Shown: positions 49,958-58,473, counted from the stretch's first letter. The stretch is DNA of 64,000 nt from Miltoncostaea sp963771025 (GCA_963771025.1 CAVYRL010000001.1:744001-808000); one strand, 5' to 3'. The notes: generated from the letters alone by a model not told the origin. Numbers and translations: made by a program.

Positions 49958-49988
49958 GAGGACCGCGTCCGGACGGGATGACCCGGGC

Positions 49989-50984
49989 ATGCACTACCCT
50001 CGGACCACGTCCTCGTCCGTGACATCGCCGCCGCTCCGCGCCGACGAGCTGGGGTCCGCCTCAGCCCTGGCCGCCGCGCTCTCCGACGCATGCGCGCGCG
50101 CCGTGCGCGCGCCGCGCGCGACGATCGAGACCTGCGTCATCGCCCTGCTCTCGGGCGGACACGTCATGATCGAGGATGTCCCCGGCGTGGGGAAGACGGT
50201 GCTGGCCAAGAGCCTGGCCCAGGCCGCCGGGTGCCATTACTCCCGCCTCCAATGCACCGCCGACCTGCTGCCGGCCGACGTCACCGGCGTCACGGTGTGG
50301 GATCAGAACGCCGGCGCGTTCGTGTTCCGTCCCGGCCCGGTGTTCGCCAACGTGATCCTGGTCGACGAGATCAACCGCGCCTCTCCCAAGACGCAGTCGG
50401 CGCTGCTCGAGTGCATGGAGGAGGGGCAGGTCACGGTGGACGGCGAGACGCGCATCCTGCCGCGCCCCTTCATGATCATCGCCACCCAGAACCCCCTCGA
50501 GTACGAGGGCACCTTCCCGCTGCCGGAGGCGCAGCTCGACCGTTTCGCGGCGCGCGTCTCGATCGGTTATCCGGCTCCGGGGGACGAGGCCGCCATGCTG
50601 CTGGACCTCGCGGCCCACGACCCCCTGGAGCGTGTCGACGTGGTGTCGGACGAGGGCGGCATCGTCGCCGCGCGCGCGGTGGTCGATCGCGTCCACGCCG
50701 ACCCGGCGCTCGCCGACTACGTGGTCGCGCTCACGTCGGCCACCCGGCGCGATCCGCGCGTCGCCCTCGGGGCGAGCCCGCGCGCCGGTCTCGCCCTGCT
50801 GCGCGCGTCCAAGGCGCGTGCGCTGATCGACGGGCGGGCCTACGCCACGCCCGACGACGTGCGTTCGCTGGGTCGCAACGTCCTGGCCCACCGTCTGATC
50901 CTGACCCCCGACGCCCGGGGACGCGGCGCGACCGTCGAGGATGTCGTGGCGGACGCGCTCGAGTCGGTGCCCGTCCCGCTGTGA
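49989..50984 (+). CDS. MoxR-family AAA+ ATPase
   Basis: 331 residues. Walker A GHVMIEDVPGVGKTVLAKSL, Walker B VILVDEINRASPKTQSALLE, sensor motif IIATQNPLEYEGTFPLPEAQ. MoxR proteins act as chaperones for partners, usually encoded in a MoxR-DUF58-transglutaminase set such as the one here. ATG 49989 is used; GTG 50019 is an alternative, because TACCCT at 49994-49999 could be a -10. Its stop overlaps the DUF58 gene start (GTGA). Confidence 0.93.
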   Translation: MHYPRTTSSSVTSPPLRADELGSASALAAALSDACARAVRAPRATIETCVIALLSGGHVMIEDVPGVGKTVLAKSLAQAAGCHYSRLQCTADLLPADVTGVTVWDQNAGAFVFRPGPVFANVILVDEINRASPKTQSALLECMEEGQVTVDGETRILPRPFMIIATQNPLEYEGTFPLPEAQLDRFAARVSIGYPAPGDEAAMLLDLAAHDPLERVDVVSDEGGIVAARAVVDRVHADPALADYVVALTSATRRDPRVALGASPRAGLALLRASKARALIDGRAYATPDDVRSLGRNVLAHRLILTPDARGRGATVEDVVADALESVPVPL

Positions 50985-52153
50985 GGCGGCTCGAGGGCCC
51001 GCCCGCACGGGCGCTCGCACTGGCCGCGGTCGGCATCGCCGCCCTGGTGGCCAGCCAGGGCTTCGGCACGGGGGCCCTCGCGATCCTCGGCACCGGCCTG
51101 GTGGCGCTGCCGGTGATCGTCACCGCGCTGGTCTGGGTCGCCTCCACCGGCATCCGCATGGAGCGACGTGTGGATCCCACGCGATGCCGTGCGGGCGACC
51201 CGGTGACCGTGCGCGTCGCGCTGCGCGGGTGGGCCTGCCACGTCGGCCTCGACCGCCTGCTGGAGGTCGAGATCGATCCCGGTATGGGCGACGCCGGCCG
51301 CCCGGAGCCCCTCGGCGACGGGGGGCGCTCGTGGCGCCTCGCCGCCCGGCGGGGCGATCACCACCTGCCGCCGGTCCGCCTGCGGATCGGCGATCCCTTC
51401 GGCTTGGCGTGCCGCACGCGCCAGGGGGGCGGGAACACGCCCTTGCTCGTGGTGCCCGACGCCCCGTCGTTGGAGCGCCCGCTGGTGGGTGCTCGGGCCC
51501 GTGGCCTGGGATGGCGCCGCCGGCCCCGCGAGTCGGGCTTCGGTGAGCTGGACCGGGTGCGCGACTACCAGGCCGGTGACGCCCTCTCGCGCATCCACTG
51601 GGGCCAGACGGCCAAGCGCGGCCGTCTCCAGACCAAGGAGCTGCGCGCCACCGAGGGCGCCGGCCGCTCCGTGCTGCTCCTCCTCGACGGCGCCGTGCCG
51701 GCGGGCGAGGACCTCGAGACCGCAGTCAGCGCGACGGCGGCGCTGGCCCGGGACATGTGCGCGCGCCGCGATCCGGTCGCCCTGGCCCACACCGGCGCCC
51801 CCGCGCTGCGCCTGCCGGCCGACCGGGCCGGGTGGCCCGCGATCGAGGTCGCCCTGGCCCGATTCGTCCCCGGCGGCGATCGCAGCCTCGCGCTCGCCCT
51901 GCGGGCCGAGACGTCGGCGCCGGAGACGCCCGAGCTGATCGTGGTGCTCACCTGCGCGGCGGACGCGGCACTCGCCGCCGCCGCCTCTCAGGCGCGGGCG
52001 CGCGGGATCGGCGTGGCCGCGGTGCTGGTGGGCCCCGCGGCGCGGGTCGCCGCAGACGTGGCCGCGGCCGGCGCCGAGGTGGTCGTCGTGACCGACCGCC
52101 ACCGGCTCGCCGCGGCCCTCGACGGCTCGGCGGCCGAGGTCCGTGTCTCCTAG
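50981..52153 (+). CDS. DUF58 domain protein
   Basis: 390 residues. Two N-terminal helices (about 8-50), then the DUF58 signature GELDRVRDYQAGDALSRIHW followed by QTAKRGRLQTKELRATEGAG and LLLLDGAVPAGEDLE, resembling a vWA-like fold with its metal-site region. This is the MoxR partner, tethered to the membrane. GTG 50981 overlaps the ATPase stop, and the end overlaps the transglutaminase gene by 11 bases, so all three are coupled. Confidence 0.9.
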   Translation: MRRLEGPPARALALAAVGIAALVASQGFGTGALAILGTGLVALPVIVTALVWVASTGIRMERRVDPTRCRAGDPVTVRVALRGWACHVGLDRLLEVEIDPGMGDAGRPEPLGDGGRSWRLAARRGDHHLPPVRLRIGDPFGLACRTRQGGGNTPLLVVPDAPSLERPLVGARARGLGWRRRPRESGFGELDRVRDYQAGDALSRIHWGQTAKRGRLQTKELRATEGAGRSVLLLLDGAVPAGEDLETAVSATAALARDMCARRDPVALAHTGAPALRLPADRAGWPAIEVALARFVPGGDRSLALALRAETSAPETPELIVVLTCAADAALAAAASQARARGIGVAAVLVGPAARVAADVAAAGAEVVVVTDRHRLAAALDGSAAEVRVS

Positions 52154-54488
52154 GCCCGTATCCCGCTGGTCCACGGGCCCCGTCGCGGCCGCCGCGGTCG
52201 GCGTGACCGTGCTGGCGATGACCTGGACCCGGCTCTACGAGGGCGTCGGCGCCGGGCACATCGCGGCGCTGTGCGCCATCGCCGCGCTGCCCGCCGTCGC
52301 CGCGATGGCGCCGCGCGCCCGCTCGCCGATCGTCGCGGCCGCGGCGGCGCTCGCCATGTTCCTGGTCCTCGCGCTCGCGCTGCGCGCCTCGCTCGGGGAT
52401 CTCCTGACCCTGGACGGGCAGGCGTGGGCCCGGGTGCGGGAGATCCTCCCCGACGGGCTCGCGCAAGCGGCCCACACCGCGTTGCCGGTCGCCGCGTCGG
52501 ACGCACCCGACCTCGTGGCCCTGCTCGACGTCGCGCTGGCGGCGCTCGCGGGCGTCGCCGTGTGGCAGATCGTGGTCCGGCGCCGTCCGGTCGCCGGCCT
52601 GGTCGCCGTCGGCGTGGGCCTGGCCTACTGCTGGACCGTCCGGCCGCCGGATTCGCCCGCGGTCGTCGGCGTGCTGGCGCTCGCCGGGTTCGTCGCGGTG
52701 CTCGGCCTGGCCGGGTGGAGGGGCTCGCTCGATCCCCGCGCGGCCGGTCGCCTGGGCGGCGCCGTGGCGCTCGGGGGTGCGGCCCTGCTGGTCGCGGCCG
52801 GCCTGGGCAGCGGTCCCTCGCAGCCCGGCGACGGCTGGTGGAGCTGGCAGGACTGGGACTTCGGGGCGCGGTCGACGGCCGGAGCGGGCGCCGCCCTCGA
52901 CCTGACGCAGAGCTACGGAAAGCTCGACTGGCCGTCCAAGCCACGCGTTGCGCTGACGGTGACCTCGGACACCGCGCGTCCCCTGCGCGCCGTGAGCCTC
53001 GAGGACTTCGACGGCGTGGCGTTCACGCTGGCGGACACGGGGGGGTCGGGGGCCACCCAGGTGCGCGACGGCAGCATCGTCGCCGGCAGCCGCGACACCA
53101 CCCCGGGTGAGGACGTGATGCAGAAGGTGACCCTGCGCGGTACGACCTCGAAGGTGATCATCGCCTCGGGGCGCCCGCAGCGGGTCACCGGACCCTTCTC
53201 CGGCACGGCCGACCGCGTCGGTGACGCCATCCGCGTCGCCGACGCGCTCCGGCCGGGCCAGAGCTACTCGGTGGAGACGCGCATCCCGCAGGTGACGCCG
53301 GCCGAGCTGACGGACGCCCCGTCGTACGATCCCGGCACGGTCCCCTCGGGCACGACCCGTCTGCGACCGACGTTCTGGGCGGACCCGGTCAACACGCCGC
53401 TGTGGGGCAGTGGCGCGGCGCCGCCCGAGGCGGCGTCGCTCGGCCCCTATGCGCGGGTGCGCACGCTGGCGCGGCGGGTGGCCGGTGACGCGGCGACGCC
53501 CTATGCGGCGGTCAACCGCATCGAGGCCTACCTGCGCAGCAACTACACCTATGACGAGCAGCCGCCGTATCCGACGAGCCTGCCCGACGGCTGGCCGTCG
53601 GACACGCCCCCCGGACGGCCCCCGCTGGTCGACTTCCTCTTCGGCAGCACGCGCGGCTACTGCCAGCACTTCGCCGGTGCGATGACCGTGATGCTGAGGA
53701 CGCTGGGCATCCCGTCCCGCGTCGCCGTCGGGTACACCGGCGGGCACTACGACGCCGACACGAAGCAGTGGCTGGTGCTGGACCGCGACGCCCACGCCTG
53801 GGTCGAGGTGTGGTTCCCCGGGTACGGCTGGCTGCCCTTCGACCCGACACCCGGACGCGCGGCTCCGAACCCGGCGTCGGTCTCGTCGCCCGACTACGCC
53901 CCCACCCCCAGCGACGTGGCCCTCGGCGGGCTGGCCGACACGCCGGTCGAGCCGCCGGCCCCGACACCCGCGCCGGGTCCGGCGCCCGAGCCCAGCCCCG
54001 TCCCTCAGGACCCGACACAGGCCACGGCCGTTCCGGCGTCGGGCGGGCCGCCGTGGTGGCGCCTCGGCATCGTCGGCGTGTTGGGGGTGGGCGTGCTCGC
54101 GGCCCCCACCGGCCGGGCGCTGCGCCGCGCCCGGGGACGCCACCGCGGCGACCCGCGCAGCCGCGTGATCGCCGCGGCCCGCGACCTGGAGGCCTCGATC
54201 GCCCCGCTCGGGCTCGCGCCCCCCGTCTCGGCATCGGCGGGCGAGCGCGCGAGCGCGGTGCGCGCCCTGACCGGCGTGGATCCGTCGTCCCTGTACGACC
54301 GCGCGTCGCGGGCCCGATTCGCGTCCGAGCCGCCTGCGCGAGGTGAGGTCGCCGTGGCCTGGAGGGAGTCGCGCCGGCTGCGCCGGGCCATCCGCCGCAG
54401 GGCGCCGCTGCGCCGCCGCCTGCTGGCGGCCGTTGGCCTCCGCCGGCCCCGGCGCGATACCGTTGCCGGTGATGAGCGGCTCCGCTGA
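52143..54488 (+). CDS. TgpA-like membrane transglutaminase-domain protein
   Basis: 781 residues. About five hydrophobic segments in the first 220 residues (TgpA N-terminal type), an external region with beta-strand content (about 240-450), and a transglutaminase core: STRGYCQHFAGAMTVMLRTL (Cys nucleophile), DAHAWVEVWFPGYGWLPFDP (His and Asp). A Pro-rich stretch precedes another helix (about 636-655) and a basic cytoplasmic tail. The Cys-His-Asp triad is complete, so it is probably an active thiol hydrolase or crosslinker acting on the envelope, with MoxR and DUF58 proteins as partners. Confidence 0.9.
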   Translation: MSPRPVSRWSTGPVAAAAVGVTVLAMTWTRLYEGVGAGHIAALCAIAALPAVAAMAPRARSPIVAAAAALAMFLVLALALRASLGDLLTLDGQAWARVREILPDGLAQAAHTALPVAASDAPDLVALLDVALAALAGVAVWQIVVRRRPVAGLVAVGVGLAYCWTVRPPDSPAVVGVLALAGFVAVLGLAGWRGSLDPRAAGRLGGAVALGGAALLVAAGLGSGPSQPGDGWWSWQDWDFGARSTAGAGAALDLTQSYGKLDWPSKPRVALTVTSDTARPLRAVSLEDFDGVAFTLADTGGSGATQVRDGSIVAGSRDTTPGEDVMQKVTLRGTTSKVIIASGRPQRVTGPFSGTADRVGDAIRVADALRPGQSYSVETRIPQVTPAELTDAPSYDPGTVPSGTTRLRPTFWADPVNTPLWGSGAAPPEAASLGPYARVRTLARRVAGDAATPYAAVNRIEAYLRSNYTYDEQPPYPTSLPDGWPSDTPPGRPPLVDFLFGSTRGYCQHFAGAMTVMLRTLGIPSRVAVGYTGGHYDADTKQWLVLDRDAHAWVEVWFPGYGWLPFDPTPGRAAPNPASVSSPDYAPTPSDVALGGLADTPVEPPAPTPAPGPAPEPSPVPQDPTQATAVPASGGPPWWRLGIVGVLGVGVLAAPTGRALRRARGRHRGDPRSRVIAAARDLEASIAPLGLAPPVSASAGERASAVRALTGVDPSSLYDRASRARFASEPPARGEVAVAWRESRRLRRAIRRRAPLRRRLLAAVGLRRPRRDTVAGDERLR
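54458..54463 (+). promoter_or_regulatory. -10 box (TACCGT) of the TPR gene
   Basis: TACCGT at 54458-54463, eight bases before ATG 54472, lies within the end of the transglutaminase gene. Confidence 0.4.
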
Positions 54489-54798
54489 GGCATACGAGGC
54501 CTTCCGCAACGGCAGCTGGCTACTCGAGGCGCGCGAGTACCCGCAGGCGGTGATCGCGCTGGAGCGCGCGAAGGCCCTCGAGCCGGACAAGGGATCCATC
54601 CGCGAGGCGCTCGGCCGCGCCTACTTGGCATCGCGCTCCTACCGCCGGGCCGCCGACGAGTTCTCGGCCGCCGTTAACATCTCGCCGACCGACGGCTTCG
54701 CCCACTACGGGCTCGCGCGTTCGCTGTCGCGTCTCGGCGACCCGATGGCCCGCCGCCACTACCGCCTCGCACGCTGCTTCGGGACGGGCCTCGACTGA
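54472..54798 (+). CDS. Short TPR-repeat protein
   Basis: 108 residues. About two and a half tetratricopeptide repeats: AYEAFRNGSWLLEAREYPQA (with ALERAKALEPDKGS), IREALGRAYLASRSYRRAAD (with EFSAAVNISPTDG) and AHYGLARSLSRLGDP. The canonical Trp/Gly/Tyr/Ala/Pro positions are partly present. It overlaps the transglutaminase gene by 17 bases and may be an adaptor in that system or independent. The start is set by the -10 box and by the first TPR helix. Confidence 0.8.
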   Translation: MSGSAEAYEAFRNGSWLLEAREYPQAVIALERAKALEPDKGSIREALGRAYLASRSYRRAADEFSAAVNISPTDGFAHYGLARSLSRLGDPMARRHYRLARCFGTGLD

Positions 54799-54928
54799 CC
54801 TCTCGCGGGCGCGGCCGGGCCTCCTGGGTCGTCTGCGATCGGACGATGACGCCGTGACCGGCGACCGATGAGAGGCTGCCCGCCGCCGTTGCCCTCGTCC
54901 GCGAGCGCGCGCCGGTGCTCCCGGAGCG

Positions 54929-55369
54929 TTAGGCCGCGGGCTCGGGGGGCGGGGTGAACTCGGTCCCCTCTGGCACCTCGAACCCGAGGCGGACGATGCT
55001 CTCGTAGACCTCGTCCACGATCGTCGAGAGCTCGCCCAGCAGCCCGTCGAGCGCCGCCACATCCAGACCCTCGAGCCGCGCGTCGGCGCGCGCGAACACG
55101 TCGCCGAGATCGTCGATCGCGAAACGCCAGTGCCGGGTGCCGAGGTTCTTGTGCAGGAGGCGCGCGTGGACGCCGTCCGCGTCGCGGTCGGGCCGGCGCA
55201 CGACGAAGGCCCTGAGAGTGACGGTGAAGTCGCGGACCGTGATCAGCACCGCGACCGGACCGCGGGTCGCGCATGGCACGGCGACGCTCCACTCGCGCTC
55301 CCCGCGGCGCTCGGCGTCGATGTCGAGCGCGTCGAGGATGGGCGCGAGGCGCTCGGCCGGGGAGGTCAC
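54929..55369 (-). CDS. YbjN-domain protein
   Basis: 146 residues. Pattern of the YbjN/type III secretion-chaperone-like fold: LAPILDALDIDAERRGEREW, VAVLITVRDFTVTLRAFVVR and LLHKNLGTRHWRFAIDDLGD, ending with a helix AALDGLLGELSTIVDEVYES. Function unknown; actinobacterial members are common. GTG 55369 lies six bases after a minus-strand TAGCAT box. Divergent from dtd with starts 39 bases apart. Confidence 0.8.
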   Translation of the reverse strand: MTSPAERLAPILDALDIDAERRGEREWSVAVPCATRGPVAVLITVRDFTVTLRAFVVRRPDRDADGVHARLLHKNLGTRHWRFAIDDLGDVFARADARLEGLDVAALDGLLGELSTIVDEVYESIVRLGFEVPEGTEFTPPPEPAA

Positions 55370-55375
55370 GCTCCG

Positions 55376-55381
55376 ATGCTA
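55376..55381 (-). promoter_or_regulatory. -10 box (TAGCAT) of the YbjN gene
   Basis: Minus-strand TAGCAT (55381 to 55376), six bases before GTG 55369. Confidence 0.5.
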
Positions 55382-55396
55382 CCCGCCCGCCCCGAA

Positions 55397-55402
55397 TACG
55401 AT
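55397..55402 (+). promoter_or_regulatory. -10 box (TACGAT) of dtd
   Basis: TACGAT at 55397-55402, six bases before GTG 55409; its partner for the divergent gene lies 15 bases to the left. Confidence 0.5.
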
Positions 55403-55408
55403 CCGGGC

Positions 55409-55873
55409 GTGCGCGTGGTGCTCCAGAGGGTGGGATGGGCGACCGTCGACGTGGCGGGCGAGCGGATCGCCTCCATCGGTCCCGGCCTGCTCGCGCTGGT
55501 CGGCGTCGCGGCCGGCGACGGCCCGGACGACGCGCGCCGTCTGGGCGACAAGACCGCGCGACTGCGCATCCTGGCCGGGCCCGAGCGCCCCTTCGACCTC
55601 GCGCTGCGCGACGTCGAGGGCGCCGCGCTCCTGTGCGTGAGCCAGTTCACGCTGCTGGCCGACGTGCGGCGCGGGAACCGGCCCTCGTGGATCGGGGCCG
55701 CGCCGCCCGAGCTCGCGGCGCCTCTGGTGGAGGCGTACGCCGAGGCGGTCGCGACACACGGGGTCTCCGTCTCGCGCGGGCGCTTCGGGGCCAGTATGGC
55801 CGTGGCTCTCGAGAACGACGGGCCGGTGACCATCGTGCTCGACAGCTCGGAGCTCACCGGGTCGCGGGGCTAG
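55409..55873 (+). CDS. dtd: D-aminoacyl-tRNA deacylase
   Basis: 154 residues. Removes D-amino acids (and Gly from Ala-tRNA) from mischarged tRNA. The DTD motifs are present: VSQFTLLADVRRGNRPS (SQFTL type) and the Gly-cisPro motif in ENDGPVTIVLDS. VRVVLQRVGWATV is the typical N-terminus. GTG 55409 sits at leaderless spacing. Its TAG stop shares a CTAG palindrome with the convergent VOC gene's stop. Confidence 0.93.
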   Translation: MRVVLQRVGWATVDVAGERIASIGPGLLALVGVAAGDGPDDARRLGDKTARLRILAGPERPFDLALRDVEGAALLCVSQFTLLADVRRGNRPSWIGAAPPELAAPLVEAYAEAVATHGVSVSRGRFGASMAVALENDGPVTIVLDSSELTGSRG

Positions 55874-56217
55874 GCCGCCCCGAGCCCGAAGGGACTGCCC
55901 TCCGAGTCGCGGCAGATCGCCCACCGCTCGCCCGGGTGGATCACGTCTCCGCCGAGTTCGACGACGCGCGTGAGCGCGGCCCCCAGGTCCGGCACGGTGA
56001 GATAGGGGAGCGAGACCGTGTCGCCGGGCCCCGGCCCGCGCGCGTGGACGCCGATCGCGGTGCCGTCGACGGACGTCTGCCAGCCCTCGCCCTGCTCCGG
56101 GCGGCGCCGCACCAACGGCACGGCCAGCAGGCCCTCCCAGAAACGGCGGGCGCGCTCGGGATCGTCCGCCGGGAACTCGACCAGTACAGGAGGAGCGGTG
56201 TTCTCGCTGTCGCTCAT
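55870..56217 (-). CDS. VOC (glyoxalase/bleomycin-resistance) family protein
   Basis: 115 residues, one beta-alpha-beta-beta-beta pair of modules: VLVEFPADDPERARRFWEGL, then LPYLTVPDLGAALTRVVELG and WAICRDSEGSPFGLG. VOC proteins bind a metal in many enzymes and act as glyoxalases, dioxygenases or resistance proteins. The metal ligands here are incomplete, so no reaction is claimed. ATG 56217 is seven bases after a minus-strand TACCCT box (56230 to 56225). Confidence 0.8.
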   Translation of the reverse strand: MSDSENTAPPVLVEFPADDPERARRFWEGLLAVPLVRRRPEQGEGWQTSVDGTAIGVHARGPGPGDTVSLPYLTVPDLGAALTRVVELGGDVIHPGERWAICRDSEGSPFGLGAA

Positions 56218-56224
56218 ACGGGGA

Positions 56225-56230
56225 AGGGTA
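56225..56230 (-). promoter_or_regulatory. -10 box (TACCCT) of the VOC gene
   Basis: Minus-strand TACCCT (56230 to 56225), seven bases before ATG 56217. Confidence 0.45.
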
Positions 56231-56470
56231 GTGCCCGGGGCCGATGCGCGCGCCGGCGAGGTCGTCCCCGGGCGCGGCCCGGCGCGGACCGGAGGGGCGT
56301 GGAGCAGAGGCGTCGACGGATCAGGATCGTGGTCGGCGTGACGACGCGGTGCCGCGATCCCGAGGGCGACCTCCCGGGCCCAGGCACCGCCGCCCCGGCC
56401 GGGATGCCTGACGCAGTGCGGCATCCGGTCACCCGGCTGCCCGTCCTGCGGGACGCCCGCGGGGGTGGAG

Positions 56471-56479
56471 TGCTACCAT
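56471..56479 (+). promoter_or_regulatory. Extended -10 promoter (TGC-TACCAT) of the rimP-nusA-infB operon
   Basis: TGCTACCAT at 56471-56479, with the leader starting near 56486 and reaching rimP at 56577. No clear -35 is seen. Confidence 0.5.
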
Positions 56480-56516
56480 CTTTCATTCGCGAGGGAGAGA
56501 CGACTGTGGCGTTGGA

Positions 56517-56541
56517 GGTGGGTCACGAACCCACCTTTTTT
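56517..56541 (+). terminator. rimP leader attenuator hairpin
   Basis: GGTGGGT (56517-56523) pairs perfectly with ACCCACC (56529-56535) around loop CACGA and is followed at once by TTTTTT (56536-56541). This is the strongest intrinsic terminator in the window, lying between the promoter and rimP. Such an element in a nusA operon leader is consistent with regulated readthrough by NusA. Confidence 0.85.
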
Positions 56542-56576
56542 GTGGGCGCGACGAATTTCACGGGAAGGGGGGAGCG

Positions 56577-57032
56577 ATGCCGGTCACCGGCCATGAGCAG
56601 TTGGAAGGACGTGTCGAGGGCGTGCTCGCCGCTGCCCTTCCGGAGGTCAACCTCCTCGAGCTGACCGTGCTGTCCACGCAGGGCGGCATGCTGCGTCTGG
56701 TTGTCGACCACCCCGGCGGCGTGGACCACGAGGTCTGCGTCGCGGTGACGCGCGCGCTCGACGAGGCGGGCCTGCTCGAGGACTACGGCGCCGAGGTGTG
56801 GTCGCCGGGCCCCGAGCCGCCCCTCCGCACGCCGGAGCAGTTCCGCCGGGCGGTGGGCCGCGAGGTCCAGGTCGTGGTCGAGACCGCCCGGGGGCGCCGC
56901 ACCCACAGGGGTACGCTGCTCGCGGCGGACGACACGTCAATCCGGTTGTCGCTCGACGAGGATGTGGTGGAGATCGCCTTCTCCGCCATCCGCCGGGCGA
57001 ACGTGTTCGAGGAAGTCGGGGCGCAGGGGTGA
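56577..57032 (+). CDS. rimP: Ribosome maturation factor RimP
   Basis: 151 residues. 30S assembly factor, two domains: N-terminal (about 1-80, LEGRVEGVLAAALPEVNLLE and LRLVVDHPGGVDHEVCVAVT) and the SH3-like C-terminal part (LPEPEQFRRAVGREV region, VVETARGRRTHRGTLLAADD, VEIAFSAIRRANVFEEVGAQG split at AQG). GGGGGGAG precedes ATG 56577. First gene of the operon; the nusA start is 74 bases after its stop. Confidence 0.92.
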   Translation: MPVTGHEQLEGRVEGVLAAALPEVNLLELTVLSTQGGMLRLVVDHPGGVDHEVCVAVTRALDEAGLLEDYGAEVWSPGPEPPLRTPEQFRRAVGREVQVVVETARGRRTHRGTLLAADDTSIRLSLDEDVVEIAFSAIRRANVFEEVGAQG

Positions 57033-57105
57033 GGATGCGCGCGATCGTCGGCGCGGCGGTGACCGACCCGGTCGTCGCCGTTCAGTTCGTTGGGGGGAGC
57101 AGCAG

Positions 57106-58467
57106 GTGAACCGAGAGATCATCGAGGCCATCAAGCAGATCGAGCGCGAGAAGGGGATCGATTCCGAGACCCTCCTCGTGGCGCTCGAGGACGCTCTGCT
57201 CGCCGCATACAAGAAGACGCCCGACGCGGCCGAGTTCGCGCGGGTGGACATCGACCGCGACACGGGCGAGATGCGCGTGTTCCAGCTGATCCTGCCGGAG
57301 GGCGAGGAGCTGCGGACGCTGCCGCGCGAGGAGCCGGTGATCCCGGAGGGCGTCGACCCGGCCGAGTACGAGCCGCCGCCGCCGGACGTGGACTGGGCCG
57401 CCTACGAGGACAGCGAGATCGAGGCGATCGACGTCACGCCGGACAACTTCGGCCGCATCGCGGCCCAGACCGCCAAGCAGGTGATCCTCCAGCGGATCCG
57501 CGAGGCCGAGCGCGAGATGATGTACGACGAGTACGTCGATCGCGTGGGCGACGTCGTGACCGGGATCATCCAGCAGTCCGACTCCCGCTACACGCTCGTC
57601 AACCTCGGTCGCGTCGAGGCGCTGCTGCCCGAGAGCGAGCAGGTGCACAACGAGCGCTATGACCACGGCGCCCGCATCAAGGCCGTGATCATCGAGGTGC
57701 GCAGCTCCACCAAGGGCCCGCAGGTCATCGTGAGCCGCCGGTCGGACCAGCTCGTGCGCGAGCTGTTCAAGCTCGAGGTGCCCGAGATGGCGGACGGCCT
57801 GGTGGAGATCAAGGGCGTCGCCCGCGAGCCGGGGTGGCGGTCGAAGATCGCGGTCATCTCGCACGTGCAGGGCGTGGACCCGGTGGGCGCGTGCGTCGGC
57901 CCGCGGGGCTCGCGGGTGCGTATGGTGGTCAGCGAGCTGCGCGGCGAGAAGATCGACATCATCCCGTTCAACGAGGAGCCCGCCCGCTACGTGGCCAAGG
58001 CGCTCTCGCCGGCCCGGGTGCGCGAGGTCATCGTGGACGACGACAACCGCCAGGCGACCGTCATCGTGCCCGACGACCAGCTCTCGCTGTCGATCGGCCG
58101 CGAGGGCATGAACGCGCGGCTCGCCGCGCGCCTCACCGGCTGGCACATCGACATCAAGAGCGAGTCGACCTTCGCCCGCGAGGAGGAGAGCGACGAGTTC
58201 GGCGACGAGAACGACGCCAGCGTGTCGCGCTGCGCCGCGATGCTGCGGACGGGCAAGCGCTGCCCCAACGCCGCGGTGACCGGGACGCGCTACTGCGCGC
58301 TCCCCGCGCACTCGAAGCTGGCCGAGCTCGAGCGCTCGCTCGGCCGCTCGCTGACGGCGGAGGAGATCGAGGACACCGGGACCGAGGAGGGTCTCGGACG
58401 GGTTCTGGAGCTGACGCCGACGGCGGCCGTGTCCGCCGAGGGTCAGGGGGAGGGTGCCGAGGGCTAG
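57106..58467 (+). CDS. nusA: Transcription elongation/termination factor NusA with Cys-rich tail
   Basis: 453 residues. N-terminal RNA-polymerase-binding domain (MNREIIEAIKQIEREKGIDS), S1 domain (about 140-210, DVVTGIIQQSDSRYTLVNLG), KH1 and KH2 (REPGWRSKIAVISHVQGVDP, then GPRGSRVRMVVSELRGEKID and LSLSIGREGMNARLAARLTG). The C-terminus is unusual: from residue 373 it has C-x9-C-x10-C-x4-H (Cys376, 386, 397, His402 in RCAAMLRTGKRCPNAAVTGT), a small zinc-binding-like motif, then an acidic tail. GTG 57106 follows GGGGGGAGC. Regulates pausing and termination; the leader hairpin upstream is a candidate target. Confidence 0.95.
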   Translation: MNREIIEAIKQIEREKGIDSETLLVALEDALLAAYKKTPDAAEFARVDIDRDTGEMRVFQLILPEGEELRTLPREEPVIPEGVDPAEYEPPPPDVDWAAYEDSEIEAIDVTPDNFGRIAAQTAKQVILQRIREAEREMMYDEYVDRVGDVVTGIIQQSDSRYTLVNLGRVEALLPESEQVHNERYDHGARIKAVIIEVRSSTKGPQVIVSRRSDQLVRELFKLEVPEMADGLVEIKGVAREPGWRSKIAVISHVQGVDPVGACVGPRGSRVRMVVSELRGEKIDIIPFNEEPARYVAKALSPARVREVIVDDDNRQATVIVPDDQLSLSIGREGMNARLAARLTGWHIDIKSESTFAREEESDEFGDENDASVSRCAAMLRTGKRCPNAAVTGTRYCALPAHSKLAELERSLGRSLTAEEIEDTGTEEGLGRVLELTPTAAVSAEGQGEGAEG

Positions 58468-58473
58468 GTACGC

